From positions 33,163 to 97,162 of the forward strand of contig JALRMH010000078.1 of assembly GCA_026119935.1 (NCBI GenBank): DNA of 64,000 nt, read 5' to 3'. This document shows positions 1-12,351 of this stretch, one piece after another. Under the pieces are notes generated by a model, which saw only the letters and a program-made list of their open reading frames with translations, ran no database searches and was not told the origin of the DNA. A program made the position numbers and the translations under genes. How positions within the stretch are numbered: position 1 is the stretch's first letter; each line of letters begins with the position of its first letter. The stretch is from Endothia cerciana (lineage: Eukaryota > Ascomycota > Sordariomycetes > Diaporthales > Cryphonectriaceae).

Positions 1-1638
1 CGTCCCAGGAGGACACAGCAGCCTCTAGAATTGTCAAAAGCTTTACTTTAGATTACCTTTCTAAGCCTCCTGTTTGTACCCGTGCCACCTTCTTGTTACC
101 ATGAGTTGTGTATTGGCGGCTTTGCGAATGAAGAGACGTCCTAATTACGTCTGAACTATCTACAACACCTTCTTCATCTGGAATCGATCACTGTACGTTC
201 AGTTGAGCCTTTGTTAGTGCTCACCCAAGGGAGTTTCAGCAGAGCGATACTGCATCATTGCAGACTGAACTAGCACAGCTGGACAACACATGTCTTCGCA
301 GTTAGGCTCGAGCAACCTGTCCCGCTTACATCCCAGCAAATACGCGTTTAGTAAGCGATGAAAAATCAAGGGTTTGGCCTCCCTGAGGGTATGTGTAAGT
401 TCACCTGTCTCTGGTTCTTCGGCGGATATCCATTTATAGTAGGAATGTTTCGTGATATGCGGTTATCTCTGAGTCTATGCCGTGGAGGAAGTATCGAACT
501 TTCAGGCAGTATGGAATTAGAAAGCAAGACAATAGCGGAGGGCATGCTCTACGTTCACATCTAGAACACAGAGTTCTTGTGGTCAGACTAGTTATAGTGA
601 CGGTGGCCATCCTTTCATTACTTGATCAAACATCACAGTATTTAATGCGGATAATTACCGTATGAAACAGTAGCGAGTGGTGTGATAAGGCGATGAACAC
701 CACATCTGGACTGCAGACCTGTTACATGGCCTATATGCTCAGAGGTCACACACGCCAGCGGCTAGGCGTTGTGAGCAAACGAATGGGATCGTATTTCGAG
801 ACGAGGGAAGCAGAACGACCCCCCCCCCCCTCTCCTCCTTTACACCCAGCACGTGAGAGCCATGCGGTCTAGTATGGTTGGCTATCGAGGAAGTAATGCC
901 GCAAAAATGATCACCAGTGCAACCGCACTGGCTGTAACACCCTCCTCCCCCAAAACATGTAAGAATACAGAATAGAGGATCGTGTATTTTCTCATATCTG
1001 GACTAGGGCCCACGGAGAATTATATGTTCCTCTAAGTGTAAATAACCAGGACCCACACTTTGGCATCCCACAATCACCGGCACGAGAATAATTAATAGGA
1101 TAGCTCGTTTGGGAAGAAATCGAGTTTAGGTAGATATAACTTGTCACATCACATCACGAAATTGGTCTTATAGTGCCCTCTTATAGCACAGTACTGTGGT
1201 ATTGTAACATCGAGCTGATGAAGATTTGCACCATGGCACAGCAGGAGATTGTCCATGCTCGGCCGCCCGTGGGAGCCCGCTGCTGCACGGTAGAGTGCAG
1301 TGCAACAGGCATCGAGCGAAGTTTTGCTGCCAAGTGTCCTGCGTTGATGCTATGTGCCCAGATACAGTCGTGTTGGGTAGCGGCATTCCGACAATGACAC
1401 TTGCATCTGCATCGCCATTCTATAGGACTCAAATTGCAGTTATAGCATATTATCAAAACGCCGACGCTATCTGTGCAAGGACTCTTCCCATAATACGCTC
1501 TAGTCATGCAAGACGCTATGCCACCCCAAGTGTCACTTTTGGCCTAGTGTCATCCGACCATTTCAGTCATCCAAAATCTTGTTTCATCCACAACCACTCA
1601 GAACCACATCTCTCCTACGCCTTCGGCCCGGGAGATGC
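1..1638. other. Gene-free left edge
   Basis: I see no supportable gene here. Open frames are short, overlap on both strands and resemble no family. A short C homopolymer lies near 820-830 and a small TCACA-type repeat near 1147-1162. The right end is the 3' flank of the SulP transporter gene, which stops at 1639. Confidence 0.6.
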
Positions 1639-4243
1639 TTAATCGGCTGTGGCCTCACTCTCCGCCATCGTCCTCCCCCTCTCGCCAGCAATCACACCCT
1701 CACCGCCGTCTTCCACCTCCGTCATCTTGAGCGCGTCCTGCACGTCATCGACAAAATGCTCCTTGCCGCCTACCAGCTCCACGATGCCGCTGCGCTCCAT
1801 AAGCGCCCACACCTTGCTGTCCCGTCCTGGACACCGGCTGAAGAAGACCCGCACACCGCGCTCCCGGTACGTGTGCACAATCTCCTCTAGCACCATCGTC
1901 CCGGAGCCGTCGAGCGACGTGACGCCATGAATGTCGAAGATGACGTTCTTATTCGAGTCCTCGTGCCGCAGTCGCGGTAGCGCAGGATGTGCCTCGCCCG
2001 TGCCATACATCTCCAGCCGCCTGAGCCGTGTCTTCAGCTCGCCGGTGTTAGCGAACGTCAACGGCTCTGGGATCTTGACAATAAGACAGCCCTCGATGAA
2101 CTCGAGTCGCTCCGGGTTGGTCTCGGCGTTCTCAAATCGCTGAGTGCCAGGGATGCGACCCAGAATCTGAATCCGTGGCCGCGTCGCGTGACGGATCACC
2201 TGTAGCAGAGAAAGGCCGATGCCCACCGCAATTCCTAGGTTGAGGGAGTAGAAGATTGTCGTCACTACAATCACAAACATGAGCGCAAGTTCTGGCCACG
2301 CGCCGATACGGAAGAAGAAGGCCACGTCGTGAGGTGCCTCCTCAACAAGGGACCAGGCGACGACCGTAATGAGAGAGGACAGGACAGGTTTCTGTTTGCG
2401 TTAGCCACCATTTCCAGAGATCCTACATTCGAATGTTGGGAATGGCGACGAACCGGCAGATAGTAGAAATACGGCAATATAAAGAAGATGGTGATGACGG
2501 TCAGGCCGCTCAGGAACACCGAGCTCAGGGGCGTCTTCCCGCCCGTCTGCTTGTTGACTTTGCTCCTGCCATAGCCTCCAAATGCGGGCATGCTCATGAA
2601 GCAGGAACCTACGAGGTTCGCCGTACCCAACGCCACGAGTTCCCGGTTGGGGCTCAGCTGGATCCCAGGGAGATCTTTGCTGGGGCCCAGGCTCTTGGCA
2701 GCCACGGAGGACTCGAAAAACCCAAGCAGAGCGATCAAGAACGAGGTCCCCATGGCGTCTCGGATATGGGTCATGTGAGACAGCTGAAAGGGCCAGCGGA
2801 AGGTAAAGACGTGGCCAGACGCCGCCTTGATATCGCCCATGATGGCGACACCGTGCTTCTCCCATTCTAGATAATAGCACAATATCGCGGACAGAACGAC
2901 GACAACGAGGCGGTCGGGAATGTAGGCCACGCCGGGATAGCGAGGCTGGAGTCGGCGCTTCATCTCCCTGTGGCCGGTCAGGCTCAAGATCGGCTATGTC
3001 CACGGACCCACGTAGAGTTGAGCTTACCTGCATGTCATGACGACGGCGAAACTAGTTGCAGCGATTGCCGCGGTCAAGACGTGGACGTCGCCAAGATGAC
3101 CAAAGATGAAGCCCAGCTTGTCCATGGAGCTGCCGTGCCCGACATGGTCGGCGGCGAGATTGGCGAGACCCAGCTCAGGCAGGAGCTGCTCGACGAAGAT
3201 GACGAAGCCAATGGCGGAGATGAAGCCACGCAGGAAGGGCTTGGAGAGGACGCTGTCGAGGAAGCCGAGGCGAAAGAGTCCCGACAGGAGGATAGTAGCG
3301 CCGGCAGTGCCTGCAATGACACCGCAGATCTTGGCATGCATGATGGCATCGTCGTCTGCGCCTCGTCCCCTGTCCACACTCCCTTTGACGACGCTGCCGA
3401 CGAGCAGCGACCCCGGGGCCTCGGGGCCGAGGATCATCTGGGGGGAGCTGCCGAGCAGGGCGTAGCAGAAGGGGTTGAAGACGAAGGCGTAGAGGCCATT
3501 GATTGGCGGCACGTGGGCGAGGTTGTCGGCGAGGGACAGTGCCATTGGCAGATACATGCCGGCGATGGTCAAGGCAGAGATGAGGTCGCCCTTGAGGAAA
3601 GAGAACTTGTACTCGCGCATCCAGATAAGACACGGCAGATAGTAGGAGAGGTACCTGGGAGACGCCGCACGTCAGCTCCTCCGTACTCCCACGAGACCAG
3701 ACCCGATGATGGGAGCACATACATGTACGCGCTGTCCTTGACACCATGCCTCTCAGCCAACTCGCTGGACCGGCTCATGGTCTTGCTCTTCATATTCTTG
3801 GCCCAGCGAGTCCTCCAGTCAGACGCACCCTTTGCTGAGACATAAGCCACGACGCTGTCTATTATAGGTAGGGAGCTGTCGGAGGAGGCGCCAGGGGAGG
3901 CAGCGCGAGAACCGATCCGAGAAGCGTTGTTAGAGCGGGCATAGCTGGTAGAGGGACTGATCGGGCGCGGGGAGAAGGTGCCGTGGTCGCAGGGACCTTC
4001 GTGTGCGTGGTCGCGATAGAAGGCATCGCCAAGCAGGGCGGTGGTCTCTGAGGGAACCCTGCTGTGGTTCGAAGGGTCGGATGCGGTGTGGGTATAGTTG
4101 TGGTTATCGGTTGGGGCGGACTGCGCGGTGGACCCTCCTGCGTCGTCCGAGGACGAGTCTGGGCTCGCGGTGTAGCTCTGGCGTAGGCCGCTCGGGGTCG
4201 AAGGGGCGTGGGAGTTCGGGTTGCCGTTAGGAACGGAGGCCAT
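1639..4243 (-). CDS. SulP/SLC26-family anion (sulfate-type) transporter with C-terminal STAS domain
   Basis: Four exons join in frame: 4243-3723, 3654-3028, 2967-2454 and 2391-1639, with introns of 68, 60 and 62 bp, giving 804 residues. The first roughly 170 residues are a Ser/Pro-rich cytoplasmic tail. The SulP membrane core follows, with the family signature SSPQMILGPEAPGSLLVG near residue 220 and a run of hydrophobic helices to about residue 610. A STAS domain (about 650-780) closes the protein; NVIFDIHGVTSLDGSG is its core strand and loop. SulP proteins are secondary anion transporters, most often for sulfate in fungi. The Ser-rich tail and the PQM-GPEA core resemble the YPR003C-type branch more than the CYS-13/CYS-14 permeases, so the substrate is left open. 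The start is the ATG at 4243 (MASVPNG); an upstream in-frame codon at 4288 is not ATG. Confidence 0.9.
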
Positions 4244-6299
4244 GTTGATACTGTCGACCGTCAGGGTCGAGGCGACCCATATCAGCACTGTTTGCTTGGG
4301 GAGACAGGCACTTCAGAGCGAGGTCGAGGTCGAGGCCGGGCGGATGATAAGCCGAGCACGGAGGCGACAAATGGGGACGACGAAGGCGACGACGACGACG
4401 ACAACCTGATCCCTCGGCCGGGTTGGAATCTGGACCGGGTCGACAATGATAACCCAGGCCACCGATACGTGCAGCAGGACAAAGACCGCCTGCGACAAGA
4501 TCTGAGAATCGAGATGGGGGATGCGAGACGTGGAATGTGGGAATGTGAGGGGGGGGAAGGGAATTGTTTTACTGAGAAGGGGGGGGGGGGGGAAGGGTAC
4601 CGTAGTACCATGCATACCATGAGCATATGCTATGGTACTTTGTAGGTTTTGATTGGAATCGTGGTTGCCGCGATTGGGCCGGTCGCCGGGCCGGGGCAAC
4701 TCAAAACTTTTAGTGGGGACCACATGGTTTTGCGGGGGGTCTACAGGGGGCTCAGGTACCCTACCAGCTAGTCATCCCACTGACAGGCCTTTCACCCCTG
4801 CCAAGCGACCACAGCGCCGGTATTCTGCTGCAACCACTTTACATAGTAGCGGTTCATCCCGTCCCGCCCTCACTGTCACTCGGTACACGCCTCTGCTTGT
4901 CAGTGTGAACGAGCAGCCCAGTTACAGAGTACACCTGGAGCCAGACGTATGCGAGCATCTCCCAGGAGGCTATACCTGAGTTACATGCATGTAGACGAGC
5001 TTTCCGACGTCTTCAGGGCAACCCTTTTACATCTGAAACATACGCTGGCAGTCATTCAACTAACTGCCCGGGTCGGCGACTCCTGCCAAGAAAGAATTGG
5101 CAGGGTGGAAGTATAGGACCCCGCCTGTGTGTATTTGTACCCGTGGGAAAGAAGGGAAGGGAAAGAAGAGAAAGGGGGAGGAGGAGGAGGAGGAGGAGGA
5201 GGAGGAGAAGAAGAAGAAGAAGAAGAAGAAGGAAGAACCCCCTTGCTATCTCTCGGTGGTCACTTGCACGCAAGACACCAGAATGAGGCCCATTTCCTAC
5301 CACTCATGCCGCACCCTTGCCACCCCTAGCTAACAAGTCTGAAACGCATCAAAGCCGCAGGGAGGAGGCCTATCTGTAACCCAAGTTTTTGATAACATAT
5401 TAGAGCGAATTACAGGCCTGTAGGTCGGTTCATATCCCCACACGAAGCCGGCGGCGACAGCAGTGCTGGTGTTGCGGCCCAGGTTTTACCGACAGGCTAA
5501 ATTATAGAAGCAGACAGACTCCTTCTAACTCATTTCCGGTCTTGATGTATCTCCTAGTGGCAACGAACATCTAGCCATTTCTCACCTCTTGTACCGTACA
5601 CCAGCTAGCGATGAAATTTTACTATCATGAGGCGCCATCTATCCAACCGAGACTGCTTCCTCAACAACGTGAATTCTCCCTACCAATTTCGTTAGCAGCA
5701 AGAAGGAATCACAATGGTTTTCTCTATTATAATATAATTCCAGTGCAACACCCACCTCGACCTGAACGCCGATTTGGAAGTCGAGAAGTATTACCATATG
5801 AAGAACAAAGCCTGTCGTAGAATCTTATTAAATAGAAACATCGGGTGACCCTGCAAAGTACGTCTTACACTAGTCTTGGTACAAGTCTGATATGGAAAGA
5901 TCGATATAAAATCAAGACACCGTCAAGCGCTATATATGTTGTATAACACTACCACTCGTATACTTCTTCGCCGGGGCAGATATCCATCCGCCCCTGGCAT
6001 TCATGCTGACTAAAGGAAGCTCTATTTGAAATTGGATCACATCGGTGTTAAGGATTCCACAAAGGGGGGACAGAATTAACAGTCATCTGGTAGGCCCTCA
6101 CGAGCCCTTGTCAGCCTCAGGCCAAGTATAAGTCTTGAGAGACTCCACTGCCGCCCAAATCCCGCTGACTGAACCATTGCATCGATTTCAGCGAGATATC
6201 AATAAGGAAAATCACTATATATGAATCCAGTTGCCTGCCGTCTGTCTCTATTACCAAAATCATTCATATCTCTTCTATCCCTTCTGAAAGTGGTCTACG
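4244..6299. other. Intergenic region between divergent SulP and AKR genes
   Basis: About 2 kb with no gene I can support. It must hold the promoters of the SulP gene (leftward) and the aldo/keto reductase gene (rightward). It contains G homopolymers near 4550-4592 and the purine-rich repeat listed separately. Confidence 0.55.
5173..5234. repeat. (GGA)n(GAA)n purine-rich microsatellite
   Basis: About 11 GGA units pass directly into about 8-9 GAA units. This creates artificial Glu/Gly frames on + and a poly-Leu frame on -. It is a simple purine tract with mirror symmetry and lies in intergenic DNA. Confidence 0.95.
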
Positions 6300-7649
6300 A
6301 TGTCGACTTCAAAGCTTCTGAAGATCATCCTGGGATCGTTCCAGATTAGCGACCGCAGCAAGGACGGCATAGTGAATCTCGACACGCCTGAGGAGATCAT
6401 TGCCTACCTCGACGTCTTCCACAGCCATCGTGGGCGGCACGTGTATGTTCCATAACGATAATTGGTCAAAACCCGATGGTCTTCCTTATGCTTCTGCATC
6501 TTCTCGAGGCTACCAGGTGCTATATTTACCTCTGTGACTCAGCTATGCCAGATACCATTGCCAATCGTGCTTATGCCCCCAATATCGCAGCCAGTAAAGG
6601 GCGTGGCCAGCCCCCGCCGACTCGCAATGACTGTGGTCTAGTTAAACTGCTTGGGAGGTCAGTCTCACATACTTAAGGCTAATATATCGACGGAAGTGAT
6701 ACGGCTGGGCAGTACCTATCTCAAGCGCCTACAACATGTCAGCAACACCTCGGTGTTGTAGGCGCAGCAGCACAGTTCAACATCGACACGAAAGCCATGC
6801 ACTTCTTTGACCAGAATGGCCCATTCAACACGGGACCGAACATCCGCGTGAGTCTTGACGGCTCTATCGCAGACCTCAAACTTCCAACCGGCGTCAAGAT
6901 TGACGTTCTCTGCCTCCCCCTGCCAGATTGCGAAACTCCTCCCGAGGAGACCTGCGGGGCTATCGATCAGCTGTATCGGGAGGGCAAGTTCCAGCGCTGG
7001 GACGTATCGAACTTCCAAGTGGAAGATGTGGAGAGAATTGTCGCGAGCTGCAATGAGAGGGGATTTGTGCTGCCCAGCGTTTACGAGGGGCACTACAATG
7101 TCCTCACCAGGGGCGCCGAGAAGGAGCTTTTCCCCATCCTGAGGCAGCGCGGAATCTCGTATCATGCTTTCGGCTCTTCCGCATCGGGCGTCTTTGCGGG
7201 AAATCACAAGACGGCTCGGACCTGCTGGTCGATTCGACTCTTCTGTAGGTCATCAAGTTTCCAAGATCCGTTCGCTTCATTTTCAAAAGAGGTTGTGACA
7301 TGTCAGACACGAGCTGATCAACGGCTTTTCCAATTAGCACCCCACAGGAAAGTTCTACACCGGCATACTCGCAAAGCCCAAGATCATGGTCGCTATGGAC
7401 CGGGCGATTGCCTCGACGGCTGAGCACGGGATTGACGCCCACGCAGCTGCCCTTCGGTGGGTTGCCCATCACGGCCACCTTGACCCTAAGAGGGGAGATG
7501 CTGTAATAATCAGGAAACCTAGCGCAGCGCTGCTGTTTTTGAGTCTGGACTTGGTTGAAGGGGGGCCTCTACCTGAGGAAGTGCTGCGCATAATGGACGG
7601 CCTGTTCGAACAGCTTGGGGGTGAGACGGCTCCTCATTATGGGGTCTAA
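6300..7649 (+). pseudogene. Aldo/keto reductase (AKR7/aflatoxin-aldehyde-reductase type), probably frameshifted
   Basis: The start is the ATG at 6300. Exon 1 (MSTSKLLKIILG..., with LDTPEEIIAYLDVF) matches the AKR7 amino terminus. The next block has the cofactor/catalytic segment DTIANRAYAPN (Asp and Tyr of the tetrad). A long block from about 6741 holds IDTKA (catalytic Lys), LYREGKF, SNFQVEDV and ELFPILRQRGISYHAF. The tail from about 7348 (GKFYTGILAKPK ... ALRWVAHHG ... KRGDAVII ... PLPEEVL) ends at 7649. After GVFAG the frame shifts by one base at the GGG run 7198-7200; only then does the expected GRFDSSV follow and splice (donor about 7239, acceptor about 7347) to GKFYTG. The usual catalytic His in the LHxPD motif is Pro here (LPLPD). 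The second intron also lacks a clean solution. It may be a recent pseudogene, or an active gene with one sequencing error. Confidence 0.7.
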
Positions 7650-8367
7650 GGTTTTTTTTCTCTCAGGCACCATGCACAATGATCACTTACCCTTCTGTAC
7701 GGAAGTCTCAGTCAGGACAGCGCGAAAGGTGCCGCAGAGGGTGCCTTTTCTTCCCTTGTTCCCCCATTCCTCGGTCTAGTATCGGCTCCTGTTGTATCTC
7801 ACAGGGGAGAGCAGGGCAGAAACGGACGGACCAAGGCAGATATGGAGAGGCTCACGTTCCTCGAGGAGATCGCACCTGACCACAATCAAATACTGTCTTG
7901 GGGGTGCATCGTGCTACCTACTTGATAATCTCATCAATCTGTCTCCAACAAGCATACAGCCATGGCGCATTGATAATCTCCTCGACAAGCCACAATCTTT
8001 CCCATAATGACCTCCCCACTCTGATGTCCCTCACGCCTAGTAGTACACTGAGGTCCACGCCGATGTTGTGGGTATCATATCGTATCAACCCTTGCCTTTG
8101 TACGCCCTGACGCCATGCCACGAATCAGTAAGATCAAAATGCAGTCTCCACAGACCTTCCAGATCCTCTGCAATCTTCGCACAATGCCAACCGTGGATAT
8201 GTCAGATCGGTGGTCGCTCTTGGCCCGATGCGCCCCCCTCCCCCAAAGTCCGCCTTGCCCTGGCCAGCGATAACGAGAATGTCCTCCTATGAGCTTAGGG
8301 GCCTAGAGATTGAGGACGACCAAGGTGTTCGAATGTGACAGTGTATCTATCCTCTTCTGGATGGCGG
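7650..8367. other. Convergent intergenic region
   Basis: This is the 3' flank shared by the AKR gene (+) and the orphan gene (-). Several 60-75 codon frames overlap on both strands without family resemblance, and none looks coding. Confidence 0.5.
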
Positions 8368-9393
8368 CTAAGGTCGAGAGGACCGAGTGCGAGCTGGTCT
8401 GACCGGAAGCTGAGATTGAAGTCGAGAAACACGACCATTTAACCCAACCTGCGTCATCTGAAGAGCCTGTGCCTCTTGACTTCGATGCTCGCCCTCGCCA
8501 AGAGACGTGATGGATCCCGGCATTCCATGAACGGGCGGGTTCTGGTGGCTCGCAGAGGCTCTGGAAGCGCTGCCCTGGCGGCCTCGAGACACGTTAAAAG
8601 AGGAGCCGGGATGGTTATTCGCGCGGTAGGTATCGAGCTCGGTCCCGTTCTCCAGCGTGAACCTGCGGTGAAGTTCCACAATCATCCTCATCATGTCGTT
8701 GTTGGGTTCCCTCTTGGAGCCGCTCTCATACAGCACACATAGCTTGAGGAAGAAGTCGCGGCTGATGCGACCTCCGAGATGACGCAGCCATCCCTGGGAT
8801 GCACCCACCCGCTGCCAGAAGTGGGTATTGGAGATCCGGGTGGCGTTCCACAGAGAGAGGCAGGTACGGATACCTTCGGCGACCAGCCTGGTCAGGCGGC
8901 GGCTCGTCAGTGGCGGCTCCGTAAGAACCTCGACCATCTGCAGCCTGATAGTCTCATCGGTGTCCTCGTCGACGATGACCTTGTTCGGAGGCAGGTTGAG
9001 GATCTTCTGGGGGTCGACGACCAGGTCCCCAATACTAGGGGCTGGCATGCCTGGAGGGCGTTCGGCGAGCGGGAAGAGGGTCACCGGGGCATCATTGTCG
9101 TTCCTGCTGAAGCTACGACTGCCCGCAGCGTCCTCGGGAGGGACAAACTGCGGCTCGGCCCTCGTCCAGTGTGGCTGCGCATGCTGTTCGGGCTCTGGAG
9201 CGTCTCGGGACAGAACCTTGAAGCTCTTGGCCCGCTCGCGTTCGAGCTCGCTGCGACCCCAGGAGCGGGTAATAGGACGCCTTGGGTGCTTCGGGGGCAT
9301 ATTGGGGCCCGTGCCGGGCTCTAGGCCAGTGTTGGGGCGGTGAAACTTGCGGCGGGCCCTCGAACGAGAGGTCTTGGGCTTGGTGCGGCCCAT
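8368..9393 (-). CDS. Unrecognised basic protein, 341 residues
   Basis: One uninterrupted frame from an ATG (MGRTKPKTSRSRARRK...) to a stop at 8368. The first 50 residues are strongly basic and Pro-rich, like a nuclear or nucleolar targeting tail. A central part (about 125-255) has regular hydrophobic spacing and is likely folded, including DPQKILNLPPNKVIVDED, RRLTRLVAEGIRTCLSLW and FWQRVGASQGWLRHLG. The last 80 residues are Ser/Arg/Gln-rich and probably disordered. I recognise no domain. Length, codon use and the protein-like central segment support a real gene over chance. There are no signal peptide and no membrane segments, so an intracellular, perhaps nuclear, protein is inferred. It stands alone between long non-coding stretches. 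Confidence 0.6.
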   Translation of the reverse strand: MGRTKPKTSRSRARRKFHRPNTGLEPGTGPNMPPKHPRRPITRSWGRSELERERAKSFKVLSRDAPEPEQHAQPHWTRAEPQFVPPEDAAGSRSFSRNDNDAPVTLFPLAERPPGMPAPSIGDLVVDPQKILNLPPNKVIVDEDTDETIRLQMVEVLTEPPLTSRRLTRLVAEGIRTCLSLWNATRISNTHFWQRVGASQGWLRHLGGRISRDFFLKLCVLYESGSKREPNNDMMRMIVELHRRFTLENGTELDTYRANNHPGSSFNVSRGRQGSASRASASHQNPPVHGMPGSITSLGEGEHRSQEAQALQMTQVGLNGRVSRLQSQLPVRPARTRSSRP

Positions 9394-12351
9394 GATGACG
9401 AAGACTGTGAGAGCTTTGAGTCACCCTTGATCAGCTTGTTTACCCAGGGGGCAGTCCAGAGGGAACTTCATCTAGAATGCTGAATAGTCCAGCAGCAGGT
9501 GCGACTGGGTCGAAGAAGGGACTGCCCTTCGCAAGACCACGAGAAGGAGATGCGAAGGGTCACAGGGAATTTCTGCGTCGCTGCCGCAGCCCGTGGTTTC
9601 CTTGAAACTCTTGGAGTCGAGGTCCTCCGCGCAGGAGAGAGACAGAGACACAATAGAGGAAAAGAGAGAGGGAGAGAAAGAGACGGAGACAAGAGAAAGA
9701 GGTGGCTTCCTTGAGCCACGTTTGAGTCACAGCCTCGGCCGCTCGACGAGAGCTTCGAAGTCGAAGAGCTGTCGGGACGAGACGAAGCCGTCAGACTGTA
9801 CCGTTGGGCCTCTGACAGGCTGCGTAGATAAGCAGCTGTCGCGTTGTCTGGTTCCTGTGTCCGGTCACGAGAAGGCTGGGAGGGCTAAACCTGAGAGACT
9901 GATGAGTGGTTCTGTCGACAGTGTCAACCAGTCACCGGCAACGCGACACAGGCGACAGCGGCCAGCAGGGATGGACGCGTTATCGACGCGCCGCTACGCG
10001 TGGGGGAATAGGAGCAGGACGTGCCAGTGACCTGGGATGGGACAGGGCGTGTAGGTAGGTGGTGAGAGTTGGAGCCTGGAGGATATAACGAGCCTCGGCA
10101 GATGGCCGTGGGGAATGCGCGTATGCTGAGATGCCGTCCAAGGAGGTGAGGTCGTGACGATGCTGTGCACCAGGCGGGTAGTGTCCAGGGCGATGTCAGT
10201 GGCAGCTGTTAGAATCCTGGCGCTAGGCAGGGTTCCCGATGCCCTTCAATTTCAGCAACAGTACCATACGGTAGTAGCCCTTTGTTTCTAGTGGCTCCCC
10301 CAGGTGGAGGATGAAGGGGGGAGGGCAATGTACTTTCTGTACTTTCCGCTCTTTTACTCAACTACCCACTTGTACGGTTAGCGTGCTTGGAGCGCAACGC
10401 ATTGCTTGTTGGGGAGACCAACACACACGTACACCGGGTCGATGTTGGACAGTATATCTCTGCGGCCATGTATTTAGTGCTGTTGCAGGACGGTGTGCAG
10501 AATTGATTAAAAAAAAAAAGGGGGGGGGGGGCCTCCAGAGGCAAGCAGGCAAGGCCCCAACACTGGCGTCTAGGATTTGCCCTCCGGGGCTTACTATGCT
10601 GTCAAATTGACCCATAACACTGGACAGTGTCCAAACATGGCTGAGAACAGAAACGGGGGGTGAAACCGTGTATCCTGCATACTACTGACTGTTACCACGA
10701 TATACCAATGCCCCACAAAGCTGATTCGATGGTCACCGTAAAAGCGGTCGTCGGCCTACGCCATAGGAATGCTCATTCTAACGAACCAGAGTGGCCGTCA
10801 ATGTTATGGCCCGGGTCCACGGACGATGATCCTGACACGGTGATGGTCACAGACGCGATCTCTGACTTAGTCCCCTTCATCCACTTCTCTCACAGTGACT
10901 GGAAAGTACCTCGGGGAAGCCTATAGGTCTGGTCACGGTCGCCCCGGCTATCGCATCCGTTATGTCTCGCCGTCTAGTCTTCAGAACTGTCAAAATTCTG
11001 TCCAAGCGATCTCCAAGGATCTTGGACCCATCCCCCCCTGGCGATCCCTTCACTCGCACTGCCACCCTTTCCCCCTCTCCTCTTGTTTCTCCTCTTCGTG
11101 CTTACTTCTCTTTACTTGCTTTTTATATCACTTCTTTTCATCAAGGCTATTCACTTATTTCTACACGATATAATATCAAAGGGGGCGGGATTCTGAGGCT
11201 TACTGCTTCTGTGGTATGGACGAGGGAAGCATGCGCGACGGTCGGAAAGCTGTGGTGGAAGTTGCACATTCAGGTACAATGGTTATCTTTATTGCGATGA
11301 TTACCTAAAGTAGCAGTGGCATAAGAAAGCTGTAAAGTTAGGGCAAAAGTCAGTCACGGTGTACGTAGATTTCTGATGGGGCGCATACGAGGACAGCGAA
11401 CATATACACATGGAGAGTTATGACAATTCATAGCTGTGATGCATCGTCGACGAATAATAATGTATATGTTTGCATGGTTCGAAAAGAACAGGCGGCTATA
11501 GTCTGTCCGTTAACGGGACGTGGAATGCTGCTTTACACTAGCAATCCTGGGAGATTGGTTCGGCGCTTGGGTATATATCTCGCCGCCTAGACTTGAACAT
11601 GAGAGACAAACTAATACAGCATTGATGAAGAGCGGCAGGGAGTAACTGTGGCAGGAAGGCAAGGGGTTTAGGGTTGCCGCAGTGAATCTTCCACGGCAAC
11701 ATCCTATTCTCTTGCAAACGGCAGCTGTCGATAGCTTCCTTTTCTCTTCTCTGCAGGCCGAACAACAATAAAACCTGTAAACCCATCTATGTTGCCACAG
11801 TAACGCAGCCTCTAGGGTCTTCAGCGACTTGCAACAGAGCGACGAGTGAGTGTTATGATCATATTTTGGTCGTAGGGCAGTACTATGACTTGTGGGATTA
11901 TAATGATAATGAGCCATCTTGCTGCCCCTTCTATAGCCATGGTCGTGGTCATCATGATAGTTTGGCAATCAACCTCACGAACCGCATCAGGCCAGATGAA
12001 CAAGACAACATATAAGCAATCGGACGGCAAGGTCAGGTCCTGTGTGGTCATGCTCGGTTGGGTTCGGAATATATACAGATCACATACATTACTTACCATA
12101 ACAATCTCGGGATTAACTAGGAAATTAGAGAGGCCTGGTTGGAATGCCCAAGGGTCGAAGAATCGATATTCGATATGGAGAACCCCCCCGGTGTGCTTCT
12201 AGTCCCCCCCCCCCAGCCCCCGCAAAACCCTGTGGCCGAACCCACGTGTCGTCCCGGACAATCCGAGGACCCCCTCGTGGCCTGCCCTGCTGCGGTACAC
12301 AACCAAACAACCCGCCCTCTATCAGCACCCAAGCCGGGTCGGTGACAGACA
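9394..12351. other. 3-kb gene-poor region upstream of the Zn2Cys6 gene
   Basis: No frame here resembles a known family. There is GA-rich DNA at about 9640-9705, an A10-G10 homopolymer junction at 10508-10531 and pyrimidine-rich DNA at about 11060-11160. The last few hundred bases should contain the promoter of the transcription factor at 12352. Confidence 0.5.

Noticed and set aside
2970..3845. 291-codon plus-strand frame opposite the SulP gene
   Set aside because: Acidic low-complexity antisense of membrane-helix codons; the SulP exons explain this DNA fully.
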